20,823 nucleotides of DNA from Bacillota bacterium. Lineage in GTDB: Bacteria > Bacillota_E > Sulfobacillia > Sulfobacillales > Sulfobacillaceae. The notes below the pieces were generated by a model. That model did no database searches. It was not told the DNA's origin and was given only the letters and a program-made list of their open reading frames with translations. Positions 7,175 to 14,907 of the stretch are shown piece by piece. The DNA is taken from the NCBI GenBank assembly GCA_021802375.1, contig JAKAAL010000005.1, forward strand, positions 1 through 20,823, read 5' to 3'. The translations under genes were made by a program, and so were the position numbers. Within the stretch, counting starts at the first letter, position 1. Every line of letters starts with the position of its first letter.

Positions 7175-7264
7175 GGGGTCAGTTAAAAATATTTTCCCCC
7201 AAGACTTCACGGAAGAATGCGGGTTTGCGCCCGAGAACCGCGTCTCAGACCCGAAATTGACCCC
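7175..7264. repeat. Inverted repeat pair, possible small element remnant
   Basis: GGGGTCAGTT (7175-7184) and AATTGACCCC (7255-7264) match as inverse copies at nine of ten bases and enclose 70 bases. GGGGTCA followed by A/T-rich sequence and CCCCC recalls the ends of some IS21-family elements (recollection, not a search). No transposase lies between them. Confidence 0.35.
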
Positions 7265-7313
7265 AGGATTTTCGTCACGAATGCCGGAGTGATACGCGAG
7301 GCTTTTATGGGAC

Positions 7314-7334
7314 TTGTATGTCAGTGACATACAA
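7314..7334. promoter_or_regulatory. Perfect 21-bp palindrome (candidate operator)
   Basis: TTGTATGTCA (7314-7323) and TGACATACAA (7325-7334) are exact inverse copies around one G. The symmetry and length suit a TetR- or GntR-type dimer site. The likely downstream gene was the lactate permease before the IS and the loss of its 5' end (inference); GntR-type control of lactate operons is known in other bacteria. Confidence 0.5.
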
Positions 7335-7505
7335 TCTAAGTTTTTTGTCTCTTTTTTAGTCTGATTCGAGAAGGATGGGAACATGGGACTGGAGGGGGTG
7401 GTGTGTGCAACAAAATCGCAAAAAACCGCGACAGGACGCCACAAAACGGGAGCGCTCTGGTATCATTGAAGGTAGACAAAGCTTCACCGAAAGGAGCGTT
7501 CCCGT

Positions 7506-8807
7506 ATGGCCATGATACCACAACTGCACCTGTTTGGGTGGGCGGACCTGCAAGGGTTAGGCGATTTAGAGCGCTTGGTGTGTGTCCTCGACGCGATGCC
7601 CGACGAAGGTCTGATGCGCACGCTAGAAGACGACCGCGGACGCGGTCGGAATGAATACCCGGTGCGCGCCATGTGGAATGCCACCCTCGCCGGGATTGTC
7701 TTCCAGCACCCCAGCGTGGAAACGTTACGGCGCGAATTGGCTCGCAATGGACAACTCCGCGCACTCTGTGGATTTGCCGACCGCACGCCTTCGGCCTGGG
7801 CCTTTTCCCGATTCTTACGGCGCGTGGTCGACCACATGGAGGACATCCGCATCATGTTTGACGACTTGGTGGAACAATTACGGATCCTTTTGCCGAATTT
7901 TGGGGCACGCTTGGCGAAGGACAGTAAAGCGGTGCCCTCGTTTGCCGGGCATCGGCCCGAGGACACGACGCCGGATGGGCGCCGGGATACGGATGCGGAT
8001 TATGGCATCAAACGGTATCAGGGACAGCACGCCGATGGGCGTGCCTGGGAGACCATCAAACGCTGGTTTGGCTATAAGATTCATCTCCTCGTGGATGCCG
8101 TCTATGAGCTCCCGGTGGCGTGGACCGTCACGAAAGCTTCGACGGCCGATATCACCGAAGCTCCCACCTTGCTCCGTCAACTCAAAACCCGCCGCCCCTT
8201 AGTGATGCGGGCAGCCCGCATCCTCACGGCGGACCGGGGGTATGACGCGACGGATTTCCTCACTCTCTGTTGGGACACCTACCGGATCAAGCCGGTCATC
8301 GATATCCGCAATATGTGGAAGGATGGCGAAGCCACCCATGTCTTGCCCGGGTACTCGAACGTGACCTATAACTATCGCGGGGAGGTCTTTTGTCACGATC
8401 CGGTGGACGACGTCACGCGCGCAATGAGCAATGGGGGATTCGAAGAGGACCGCCAGAGCTTAAAGAAACGGTGTCCGGCTCGGGCCGCCGGTAGCACCTG
8501 TGCGGGGCAAGCCCAGTGTCCCGTGGCGTCCGGATTACGGATCCCCTTAAAAACGGATCGGCGCGTGTTTACCCCGATTGATCGCGCGAGTTATAAATGG
8601 AGCCGGGAATATAAACGCCGCACGGCGGTGGAACGGGTGAATAGCCGACTGGATGTGTCCTTTGGCTTCGAACTGCACACCATTCGGGGCCAGAAGAAGA
8701 TGGAGATGCGCACCGGCTTGGCTCTCATCGTGATGCTCGCGATGGCGGTGGGTCGCATTCGCCAGAAAAATCCCGACCTCCTGCGGAGCTTGGTGCGGAG
8801 CGCCTAG
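7506..8807 (+). CDS. DDE transposase of an IS4-like insertion sequence
   Basis: 433 residues from ATG at 7506, with AAAGGAG about 9 nt upstream. The catalytic triad can be placed at D139 (LAKDSKAV), D243 (ILTADRGYDATDF) and E376. The last lies in YKWSREYKRRTAVERVNSRL, which fits the Y-R-E-K signature of the DDE_Tnp_1/IS4-like group. Four cysteines (C296, C323, C332, C338) in the insertion before the glutamate may bind a metal, as in IS1182-like relatives. The frame is intact, so the element may be active. The codons are richer in G and C than those of neighbouring genes. Exact IS family assignment would need a comparison. Confidence 0.9.
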   Translation: MAMIPQLHLFGWADLQGLGDLERLVCVLDAMPDEGLMRTLEDDRGRGRNEYPVRAMWNATLAGIVFQHPSVETLRRELARNGQLRALCGFADRTPSAWAFSRFLRRVVDHMEDIRIMFDDLVEQLRILLPNFGARLAKDSKAVPSFAGHRPEDTTPDGRRDTDADYGIKRYQGQHADGRAWETIKRWFGYKIHLLVDAVYELPVAWTVTKASTADITEAPTLLRQLKTRRPLVMRAARILTADRGYDATDFLTLCWDTYRIKPVIDIRNMWKDGEATHVLPGYSNVTYNYRGEVFCHDPVDDVTRAMSNGGFEEDRQSLKKRCPARAAGSTCAGQAQCPVASGLRIPLKTDRRVFTPIDRASYKWSREYKRRTAVERVNSRLDVSFGFELHTIRGQKKMEMRTGLALIVMLAMAVGRIRQKNPDLLRSLVRSA

Positions 8808-8815
8808 GCGCTCCG
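8796..8815 (+). terminator. 20-bp perfect palindrome over the transposase stop codon
   Basis: CGGAGCGCCT and AGGCGCTCCG are exact inverse copies with no spacer, and the TAG stop (8805-8807) is at the centre. A second hairpin follows at 8851-8869 (CCACTCGC, CCC, GCGAGTGG). Neither has a T run. Structures at the 3' end of IS genes often block transcription entering or leaving the element. Confidence 0.45.
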
Positions 8816-8948
8816 GCCGGAAGCCCAGGTCATGATGTTCGAATCGCTCACCACTCGCCCCGCGAGTGGGTGTTTGTGCGCTTCCCAAAAAACCTGACGG
8901 GTCCGGACGGGACCCTCTTGAAACCGTGGAGACGAACGGAAACGAAAT

Positions 8949-9605
8949 TTGGCGCCTGCTATGTCCCGCTCGCGATTCACGGAGTTATCCACACTCGCCT
9001 TTTCGAGCACAACGCAAAAAGCTCTCAATACCCTGATGTTGACAGGTGTGTTTGACACCTTTAAGTCCTGGCTAGTCAGTCAAGCGACAGCCGATATCCG
9101 TGTCCAAACCATCCTTCTCGCTTGGTCCCTCGGTGCGCTGTTGGAAGGTTTGGTAGGGTTTGGTTACCCCTGGGCGGTGATGGCGCCCATCCTTATTGGA
9201 TTCGGCATTGTAGAATTAGACGCCATCCGGGTGGCAGCCATTGCCAACAATGCGCCCGTCTCGTATGGAGCCTTGGGGGTTCCAATTATTGCGCTGGCCG
9301 CCGTAACCGGGATGCCACTCTTGGAGCTCTCGGCCTCGGTGGGAAAAGTGGTGGCCTTGCTGGCACTCTTGCCGCCCTGGGTACTTATTTATCTTGTCAC
9401 AGGTAAGAAGGGCTTTCGCGACGGCTGGCCGCTCGCTGTCGTCGGCTCCCTGTCCTACATCTTGGGCCAATTTCCGGTGTCGCAGTGGGTCGGTCCCTAT
9501 CTCCCCGACATTAGTGGTTCACTGGTCTCCTTTGCCTGCTTGCTATTATTCCTGAAAATTTGGAGACCACGTCACTCTCGGGTATGGCGGTATCGAACTC
9601 GATGA
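8949..9605 (+). pseudogene. lctP: L-lactate permease, middle part (5' truncated, frameshifted)
   Basis: Recognisable permease sequence begins at about ALNTLMLTGVFDTFKSWL (9021 on). It corresponds to the 'V-Y-K-I-S-V-K-T-G-x-F-D' region of E. coli LldP near residue 97, so about 95 residues and the true start are missing. The strongly conserved LLAWSLGALLEGLVGFGYPWAVMAPI segment and NNAPVSYGALGVPI follow. The family imports lactate or glycolate with protons through 12 or more membrane segments. The codons before about 9020 probably belong to the IS end. After KIWRPRH the frame runs out at 9603-9605, while the homologous sequence continues in the +1 frame. Confidence 0.88.
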
Positions 9606-9606
9606 G

Positions 9607-10368
9607 GTGGCCGCTACCAGAGATGGCCCGGCTCCATCTACGCTGAGTCGGCGAGATATCTGGCGGTCATGGCTTCCCTTCATCATTTTGATTGTAGTCG
9701 TGGTGCTGTGGGCCGGTCCTTGGTCACCATTACCGGCCGTCAGTTGGCTAGAGGCCAAGGTGACCGCCATTTCATCCATCTCCCATCAAGCAACTGCAGT
9801 AGACTTCTCCTTCGCCCCATTCGTGGGTGGGACCTCCATTCTGGCTTCCTGGCTTATCATGCTAATCTTCCTCCGCCCCAAAGCTGCGATTCTAGGCCAG
9901 GTGATGCGGAGGACCTTTCAGCAGATGTGGGGCGCCATTTTGGTCGGCATCTTCATCTTTGGCTTGGCAGATCTGTTCAACTTTTCCGGCATGGCGTCAT
10001 CACTCGCCTACACCTTCAGCCGCATTGGCCCAGCCTTTATCCTCCTGGCCCTCATCTTGGGCTGGATTGGCGTGGCGCTCTCGGGTAGCAATACTTCGAC
10101 CAATGCCATGTTCGGTCTCTTGCAAACCTTGGTAGGAAAGATTCTCGGGTTCCCCTTGTTGCTCCTTCCTTCGTTGAATTCTGTGGGAGCGGAAGTGGGA
10201 AAGCCGATTGCCCCACAAACTGCCAGTGTTGGGGTCTCTACCAGCAGTTATGTGCGCAGTGAGGGTCAAGTAATCCGCCACAATCTGCCGTGGACGCTTT
10301 TGGTGTTGGCCTGGCTCATAATCGTAGGCCTTTTGTATCTCTGGCTGATGCCAGGTGTCATGCGTTAG
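9607..10368 (+). pseudogene. lctP: L-lactate permease, C-terminal part
   Basis: 253 residues in the +1 frame relative to the preceding fragment; the frame is open back to about 9575 (LGYGGIELDEVAATRDG). The family's late motifs are present: the loop and helix LILGWIGVALSGSNTSTNAMFGLLQ (E. coli: [24 protein letters not shown]) and LNSVGAEVGKPIAPQTASVGVS. Dropping one base near 9571-9576 would join the two pieces. With the 5' loss, the gene cannot make a normal permease unless a homologue elsewhere supplies it. The GTG at 9607 lacks a ribosome site and is not taken as a real start. Confidence 0.9.
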
Positions 10369-10373
10369 CAACC

Positions 10374-10399
10374 GAGGACGGGGTCGCGACCCCGTCCTC
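10374..10399. terminator. 26-bp perfect palindrome between convergent genes
   Basis: GAGGACGGGGTCG and CGACCCCGTCCTC are exact inverse copies with no spacer, starting 6 nt after the permease stop and lying before the 3' end of the minus-strand gene at 10462. It lacks a T run. A bidirectional terminator is the simplest reading. Confidence 0.6.
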
Positions 10400-10461
10400 C
10401 CTGCTAGTCCGCCATCTGCTTAACCAACACGGCCGGGTGCCCGTGCCTAAAGAATTCGTCA

Positions 10462-11148
10462 CTATGCGCCCCGTGCTTCTTCGACTGCATGAAGAGAGCG
10501 GCCCTGGTTGCTGGCCCGCGAGTAAACATACCCGGTGAAGATTAGGGCTAAGCCGACAATGTTAAAGATGGGAAAGATGGCCATGCCAATGCCCTGCGAG
10601 GCCATCGTGCCTGCCGAGCTCGGGATTAACGCACCTAACGCAATTAAGAGGTTGTAATGCCGTCGAGATTTCCACCACGACCAGAGGGCTCCGACGACCA
10701 CAATCGGCCCGCCGACGGCGGCCAGCAGTAAATAGAAGATTTGGGTCGGACCTACGATGGCATTTTTCCCGCTATTCAGCGCCTGCCAACTGCCATGAAG
10801 GACGGGAGGCATCGCGAAGGTAAAAACCACCAAGAGACATTCCACCAATACAAAATACACCGCATACCCTCGGGCTATTTTGGATTTAGGGAAGGCCAAG
10901 TAAGTGGTGCCCACTGACATCGCACCGACGAGACCTGCTGAGGCAATAATATAGAGCTGATACTGCCATACACTATGCCAATTCGTGGCCACGGTCAAAG
11001 CTTCCATCGCGAAGGCTATCACATATAGGACAAACGATATAGTCCACCATAAGTAAAATGGCGATTTCTTGTCGCGATACCGGGTCGCCAAGTTGCCAGC
11101 GAAAATCAAGGCCAGGATTGCCGCGCCCCAAAATAACATTTCAGCCAT
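10462..11148 (-). CDS. Unrecognised seven-helix membrane protein
   Basis: 228 residues from ATG at 11146-11148, with GGGGG about 7 nt upstream. About seven hydrophobic segments: near 4-20, 33-52, 67-85, 97-113, 138-156, 166-185 and 190-205. The outline resembles a seven-helix sensor domain, but there is no attached kinase, cyclase or histidine-rich heme motif. The tail (207-228) is charged and cytosolic. It lies downstream of the cytochrome maturation operon on the same strand, about 300 nt away. A link to respiration is possible but not shown. It converges with the lactate permease remnant. Confidence 0.8.
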   Translation of the reverse strand: MAEMLFWGAAILALIFAGNLATRYRDKKSPFYLWWTISFVLYVIAFAMEALTVATNWHSVWQYQLYIIASAGLVGAMSVGTTYLAFPKSKIARGYAVYFVLVECLLVVFTFAMPPVLHGSWQALNSGKNAIVGPTQIFYLLLAAVGGPIVVVGALWSWWKSRRHYNLLIALGALIPSSAGTMASQGIGMAIFPIFNIVGLALIFTGYVYSRASNQGRSLHAVEEARGA

Positions 11149-11268
11149 TGCTATCCCCCTTTTTGTAACTATGAGTTACAAGCCATTCGGCTTGCAGCCA
11201 AACACGCCGAGGTCCCACCCTGCATACACTGCATCAACACTAAATCATCATAGAGGAGATCGATCCAC

Positions 11269-11502
11269 GTGATTCGGGCTGGCGACTATATCCTGTTAGA
11301 GGACCCCATGAGCGTATGCCAAGTACTTAAAGTGCATGGCAATGCTCTCTACATCGAGGAAATTATGAGCCGTCATCGTCTAATTATCGATATCCCCAGC
11401 GTGGTACGGTTGACCCCGCATGAAACTGCCGATCTTCTCCTGCGTCAATGGAAGCTAGGCGTCCTGCATCCCATGCCCCCGGACCGTGGGAACTACCGGT
11501 GA
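11269..11502 (+). CDS. Small conserved-looking protein, function unknown
   Basis: 77 residues. GTG start with GAGGAG at 11253-11258. No signal peptide, membrane segment or known motif. The sequence is rich in Ile, Val and Leu in a strand-like pattern (GDYILLEDPMSVCQVLKVHG, then ALYIEEIM...LIIDIPSVVRLT). This suggests a small beta fold. Its last 48 nt overlap the 3' end of the ccmD-like gene on the other strand. Codon use resembles the neighbours. It is divergent from the gene at 10462-11148, and they share a 120-nt control region. Confidence 0.6.
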   Translation: MIRAGDYILLEDPMSVCQVLKVHGNALYIEEIMSRHRLIIDIPSVVRLTPHETADLLLRQWKLGVLHPMPPDRGNYR

Positions 11503-11691
11503 CGTCATCTCGGTGTTTCCCGCGTCAGCATCACTGACTTGGCCTAGCCACTCTTCTTTGATGAGCTTAACATCCTGATCCAACTGCCGACTCTTCTTTA
11601 GCATGCGAAACATGAACCCAAACATGATCACAAAGAGCGCGGTGTAGGCGAGAAACAAATACACCAGATATTCGTGTTGCAATGGACTCAT
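11455..11691 (-). CDS. ccmD: CcmD-like small membrane protein of heme export
   Basis: 78 residues, last gene of the ccm operon, 27 nt after ccmC. One membrane helix (YLVYLFLAYTALFVIMFGFMF, about 8-28) is followed by a charged helix FRMLKKSRQLDQDVKLIKEEW. That layout, helix then basic amphipathic stretch, is the CcmD form. CcmD holds the CcmABC complex to holo-CcmE and helps release it. Sequence conservation in CcmD is low, so the call leans on size, layout and position. The Thr/Pro-rich end overlaps a plus-strand gene. Confidence 0.75.
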   Translation of the reverse strand: MSPLQHEYLVYLFLAYTALFVIMFGFMFRMLKKSRQLDQDVKLIKEEWLGQVSDADAGNTEMTSPVVPTVRGHGMQDA

Positions 11692-11718
11692 ACCAAATCG
11701 CCTCGCTTTCCTGTAGTC

Positions 11719-12411
11719 TTATTGGCCTTCAATCCGGGCCCGAATTCCGTTCTTTAAGTCACCAACCCCGAGTTCGGCGCGCATCAGTCGCATCCGGACC
11801 GCCATCCATACAATGAACACTAGTGTCATGGCACCCATCGAGATAAACATGGGGATCTGCATCGAAACGGGCATGTTAATGCCCTGATTGGTAAAAATCA
11901 CCGGATGAATCGATCGCCACCACCTAATCGTCATGTAGTCGATCGGGACGTCAATGTACGCGATCAGCGCAATGATGGCCGAAACGGTGGCTCGCCGCGC
12001 CCGGTTATCCGACCACTCCCGTAGTAAGAGATACGCCGCAAAAATGACCCAGAGAATTAGGGTAGCGGTCAGACGCGGGTCCCAGGTCCACCAGGCTCCC
12101 CATGCGATTCGGCCCCAGATGGTGCCGCTCACTAAAATCATGGTGGTAAAAACCAGCCCGATTTCGGCGGATGCCGCGGCCCAAATATCCCAAGTTAAGG
12201 TACGCTGAATAAGGTACCCAATACTGGCCACGGCAGTAATCGTGAAGGCAATTCCGGCCACAGTCGCCGAACCTATGTGAAAATAGAGAATCCGGGCACT
12301 AGCCCCTAGCGTGACATCGTTAGGGCTACCCACAAAGTCAAAATAGAGGGCGACCACCATAACCGGTAGCACCGTCCAAATCCACCAATCCCGACCCGAT
12401 AGACGCTTCAT
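11719..12411 (-). CDS. ccmC: CcmC, heme-handling membrane protein
   Basis: 230 residues from ATG at 12409-12411. The longer frame to 12504 runs inside ccmB and was rejected; GGGAGG lies upstream at the end of ccmB, whose stop is 5 nt away. About six membrane segments surround the tryptophan-rich WWD box WGAWWTWDPR (104-113). The two heme-ligand histidines of the family are present at H45 (ILYFHIGSA) and H169 (WWRSIHPVI). CcmC binds heme at the outer face and loads it on CcmE. Confidence 0.94.
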   Translation of the reverse strand: MKRLSGRDWWIWTVLPVMVVALYFDFVGSPNDVTLGASARILYFHIGSATVAGIAFTITAVASIGYLIQRTLTWDIWAAASAEIGLVFTTMILVSGTIWGRIAWGAWWTWDPRLTATLILWVIFAAYLLLREWSDNRARRATVSAIIALIAYIDVPIDYMTIRWWRSIHPVIFTNQGINMPVSMQIPMFISMGAMTLVFIVWMAVRMRLMRAELGVGDLKNGIRARIEGQ

Positions 12412-12416
12412 TCGAA

Positions 12417-13061
12417 CTACACCTCCCACAAGTACTCGTACAGCAATAATGGCACCGCCAGAAAAATTGCGTCGTAGGCCATGAGCCCATGCAGCCAGAG
12501 CCATGGATTGCCCACGGGATGGGATAAAATCCCCGTGGTAGCCTCTACAGTGGTGATCAATACCGGGATCTCTAAAGGAAACAGCAACAAGGTAAAGACC
12601 ATTTCAGCTGACTTGAGATTGGCACTAATCGCCGACAACAAGGTTCCGAGTTCCACTATGCCCAGTGCCCCCAAGCCCAACGTAATTCCGAAGAGAACCC
12701 AGTGGCCGCTCCATGGCTCGCTAAAAAACGCGAAAAATAACGGGGTGGTACAGAGCTCCATTCCCGCCATGAAGAGAAAAGCCGTGGTCAGTTTGGCTAA
12801 AAAAATCGCCATCCGATCCCCTGGAGCCAAAATCAATCCGGTTAAAGTGTCCTCCGGCACTTCATGGCTGTAGGTCCGACTGATGCCTATCATTCCCGCA
12901 AATAGAAAGGTCATCCATAAGACTCCAGGAAACACGGCCGCTAACCTCACCCCGACCGAATTCAGGGCAAAAGCAAAGAGAAAAACTACCATGACTCCAA
13001 ACGCCACCATCGTCACCCACATATCTTTCGTCCGAAACTCAACAAAAAGATCCTTTTGCAC
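12417..13061 (-). CDS. ccmB: CcmB, membrane subunit of the CcmAB heme-release transporter
   Basis: 214 residues with six hydrophobic segments. GTG start, 13 nt after the ccmA stop. No clear ribosome site is seen, so translation probably depends on that of ccmA. The N-terminal QKDLFVEFRTKDMW matches the family's 'K-D-L-x-x-E-x-R-x-K-E' start. GISRTYSHEVPEDTLTGLILAPGDRMAIFLAKL matches its first loop. CcmAB uses ATP to release holo-CcmE from CcmCD. Confidence 0.92.
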   Translation of the reverse strand: MQKDLFVEFRTKDMWVTMVAFGVMVVFLFAFALNSVGVRLAAVFPGVLWMTFLFAGMIGISRTYSHEVPEDTLTGLILAPGDRMAIFLAKLTTAFLFMAGMELCTTPLFFAFFSEPWSGHWVLFGITLGLGALGIVELGTLLSAISANLKSAEMVFTLLLFPLEIPVLITTVEATTGILSHPVGNPWLWLHGLMAYDAIFLAVPLLLYEYLWEV

Positions 13062-13074
13062 GATAAGCCAATAC

Positions 13075-13824
13075 TTATGGATGACGCCTGCCCCCTCGCA
13101 GCCACTGTTGATACTGCGCCGCCAACTGTTCCACAGTCCACTCTGGAGTGGGCGCCCACCACACCAATTTGCCCCCTAGGATGATGGTCACCGCATCGGC
13201 AATGCGTAGTGCTTCCGCCACATTGTGGGTAATGAGAACAATCGCCCCACCATCGTGCCGAAAGGATAGGAGGGCCCGATCCAAAAACGCTTGCGCCTCT
13301 ATGTCTAGTCCGGTGTATGGCTCGTCCAACAGCAACAACTGGGGCTCAGGTAAAAGCGCCCTGGCTATGGCTGCTCGTTGTAGCATGCCCCTTGAGAAAG
13401 TTCGCACCGGGTCGGACTGCGACCATGTCAGCCCCACCCGCGCCAGCATGTCTCGGGCCCTCTCGTAAGGGCGCTTAACTCCCCATAAACGCCCATAGAA
13501 ACTGAGATTTTCCAGAGCGGTCAGGGACGGATACAAAAACGATTGGTGCCCTAGGTACCCGACACGCGGGTCAGTCCGTCCGTCATTACTAACCGGCTGG
13601 TCGAACCGCCAAAGTTGTCCTCGAGACGGTCCCCACACTCCGGCCAGAACACGGAGCAAGGTGGTCTTCCCAGCTCCATTGGGTCCCAATACCGCGAGTG
13701 CCGAATAAGGCCCTAACTCCAGGGAAATGTCTCGTAAGACCTCTTTGTCCCCGATTCGCTTTTCAAGGTGCACCGCCCTAATCACCACGTGAGAAGCGTC
13801 GATTTTAGCCGACACGCGGTTCAC
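13075..13824 (-). CDS. ccmA: CcmA, ATP-binding subunit of the CcmAB transporter
   Basis: 249 residues. GTG start with GGGAG 4 nt upstream; the first 20 nt overlap the preceding gene. Walker A GPNGAGKTT (47-55), Q-loop Q94, signature FSRGMLQR (143-150, in the place of LSGGQ and typical of CcmA), Walker B LLLLDEP (163-169), H-loop H200. It powers heme release from the CcmC-CcmE complex together with CcmB. Confidence 0.95.
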   Translation of the reverse strand: MNRVSAKIDASHVVIRAVHLEKRIGDKEVLRDISLELGPYSALAVLGPNGAGKTTLLRVLAGVWGPSRGQLWRFDQPVSNDGRTDPRVGYLGHQSFLYPSLTALENLSFYGRLWGVKRPYERARDMLARVGLTWSQSDPVRTFSRGMLQRAAIARALLPEPQLLLLDEPYTGLDIEAQAFLDRALLSFRHDGGAIVLITHNVAEALRIADAVTIILGGKLVWWAPTPEWTVEQLAAQYQQWLRGGRRHP

Positions 13825-14653
13825 CGGGCTCCCAGACGTCGACCAATCCCCCCATTAACTCGTCCCGTTGCCTGAGATACGCATCGTCAGCCACCTCGCC
13901 CCGCCGATAACTCGCATCGAGTGCCGCTAATTCTGCTAACATCTGGTTGCGTAAGGCGGCCCGCCTTGAATAGCGGCTAAGAGGCTTCCAGTTGAGTCCC
14001 AAAGACACTGCACCGAGGCCCATCACAATCAACAGGGCCTCAAATAGGGAACCCACCACGGGAAACGATCCGCCGCCCGGGAGTAGCAAGGAAGGCCCGG
14101 TTTGCGCAATCACTTTGGCTTCAACCACCGCCTGAAACCCTTGCCCGGCCGCAAGATTTGAGGTGGCATATTCAGCAAACGTGGGGCTATTGGGGATACC
14201 GGGGAGCTTGCCGTGGCCAGCCGGTGCCAACGAAGGGTTCAAGACTTCTGGCAGCGTGAGGCTTCGCGGCGCCAATAGGACCAGCGCATTGGTCGCTAGG
14301 TATGCCGGGAACAACAAGTTCAACGATCGACCGTTCCATGGCACGTCATATTTCAATGCGAATTGCCTAGGCGTACCACTCATCACCACGTAATTCTTGG
14401 CCGTTTTGAGGATAGTGCCCCCCACGCCAACCAAACCCAACGCGTGAGGTATGATGCCGATGACGGGACTTGCCACAGTGGTTGACATGTCTACCTGCTC
14501 AAATACCGCCAATTGGTGATGTTTGGTGGGCAGTAGCACCACCATCTCCATCCCGATTTTACCGGGCACCGTTGCGGCGTAGCTTAAGGGCGCTGCTCCG
14601 AGAAGCACAGCGATGAGGGCCATGGTGGCCATAAACCACTTCACTCGACTCAC
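13805..14653 (-). CDS. Exported or membrane-anchored protein with SHOCT-like tail, in ccm operon
   Basis: 282 residues. GTG start overlapping the upstream stop (GTGA). Signal peptide or anchor at 5-26 (WFMATMALIAVLLGAAPLSYA). The outer domain (about 28-198) is beta-rich with no cysteine. One membrane helix lies at about 199-221, and then a cytosolic helix pair (238-271) LAELAALDASYRRGEVADDAYLRQRDELM. That pair resembles the short helix-turn of SHOCT and CcmI-type tails ('LDARYxxGExSxxEYxxRRxxL'). The position inside the operon, with coupled translation on both sides, implies a role in cytochrome c maturation. It may hold the apocytochrome or the ABC complex, but this is inference. I do not recognise the outer domain. 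Confidence 0.8.
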   Translation of the reverse strand: MSRVKWFMATMALIAVLLGAAPLSYAATVPGKIGMEMVVLLPTKHHQLAVFEQVDMSTTVASPVIGIIPHALGLVGVGGTILKTAKNYVVMSGTPRQFALKYDVPWNGRSLNLLFPAYLATNALVLLAPRSLTLPEVLNPSLAPAGHGKLPGIPNSPTFAEYATSNLAAGQGFQAVVEAKVIAQTGPSLLLPGGGSFPVVGSLFEALLIVMGLGAVSLGLNWKPLSRYSRRAALRNQMLAELAALDASYRRGEVADDAYLRQRDELMGGLVDVWEPGEPRVG

Positions 14654-14907
14654 GAGCCACCTCCGTCCTCGATCACGTCACCGCAATGGCTACAGACTTT
14701 CTGGTCCAACCGATCGAGCCGCCCTCCGCATCGGCTACAGTACCAGAGGCGTAATACGCGTTCCACGTCGGCCGTTATAGTACGCGGATCACCACCCTGA
14801 AAGCCGCTGCCAGCGAAAGGTTCCGCGAGCTTGGCAGACCGGTACGGCAGATATACGAGGGCAAACATCGCCAGTGTGAGCACCAGTGCTAAGGACCACA
14901 CGATCAT
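14650..14907 (-). CDS. Small membrane-anchored zinc-ribbon protein, in ccm operon
   Basis: 85 residues. The ATG at 14905-14907 overlaps the ccmF stop as ATGA. One N-terminal membrane helix (4-21), a linker, then C57-S-R-C60-G and C72-S-H-C75-G, a classical zinc-ribbon spacing. By place it sits where many ccm operons have ccmH, whose active box is LRCxxC; this one has LWYCSRC. The second cysteine pair argues for zinc binding rather than thiol exchange. Which side of the membrane the ribbon faces is not clear from charges alone. Function unknown. Confidence 0.8.
   Translation of the reverse strand: MIVWSLALVLTLAMFALVYLPYRSAKLAEPFAGSGFQGGDPRTITADVERVLRLWYCSRCGGRLDRLDQKVCSHCGDVIEDGGGS

Larger units (their letters stand above)
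6795..7399. other. Palindrome-rich non-coding stretch between the matrix operon and the IS element
   Basis: No reading frame here has a ribosome site and a plausible protein. It holds three distinct inverted repeats, listed separately (6901-6921, 7175-7264, 7314-7334). The missing 5' part of the lactate permease gene is not found here, so this DNA is not simply the other side of an IS insertion into that gene. Confidence 0.5.
7400..8950 (+). mobile_element. IS4-like insertion sequence (ends not resolved)
   Basis: One DDE transposase gene flanked by non-coding DNA. The right end lies before about 9020, where recognisable permease sequence begins. The left end lies after the palindrome at 7334. 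I could not find a convincing terminal inverted repeat or target duplication. A weak pair (TGTGC at 7404-7408 against GCACA at 9007-9011) is not enough, so both coordinates are approximate. Confidence 0.6.

Noticed and set aside
7058..7444. 128-codon minus-strand frame upstream of the IS
   Set aside because: No ribosome site and low-complexity, non-protein-like sequence. It runs across the palindromes.
7404..9011. TGTGC/GCACA as the terminal inverted repeats of the IS
   Set aside because: Only five bases match exactly, with a few more if gaps are allowed, and no target duplication was found. Chance is likely.
14650..14907. Calling the zinc-ribbon protein CcmH
   Set aside because: It has CxxC after a hydrophobic stretch, but a second CxxC at ribbon spacing and no LRCxxC context. 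The helix comes before the cysteines rather than following them as in CcmH.
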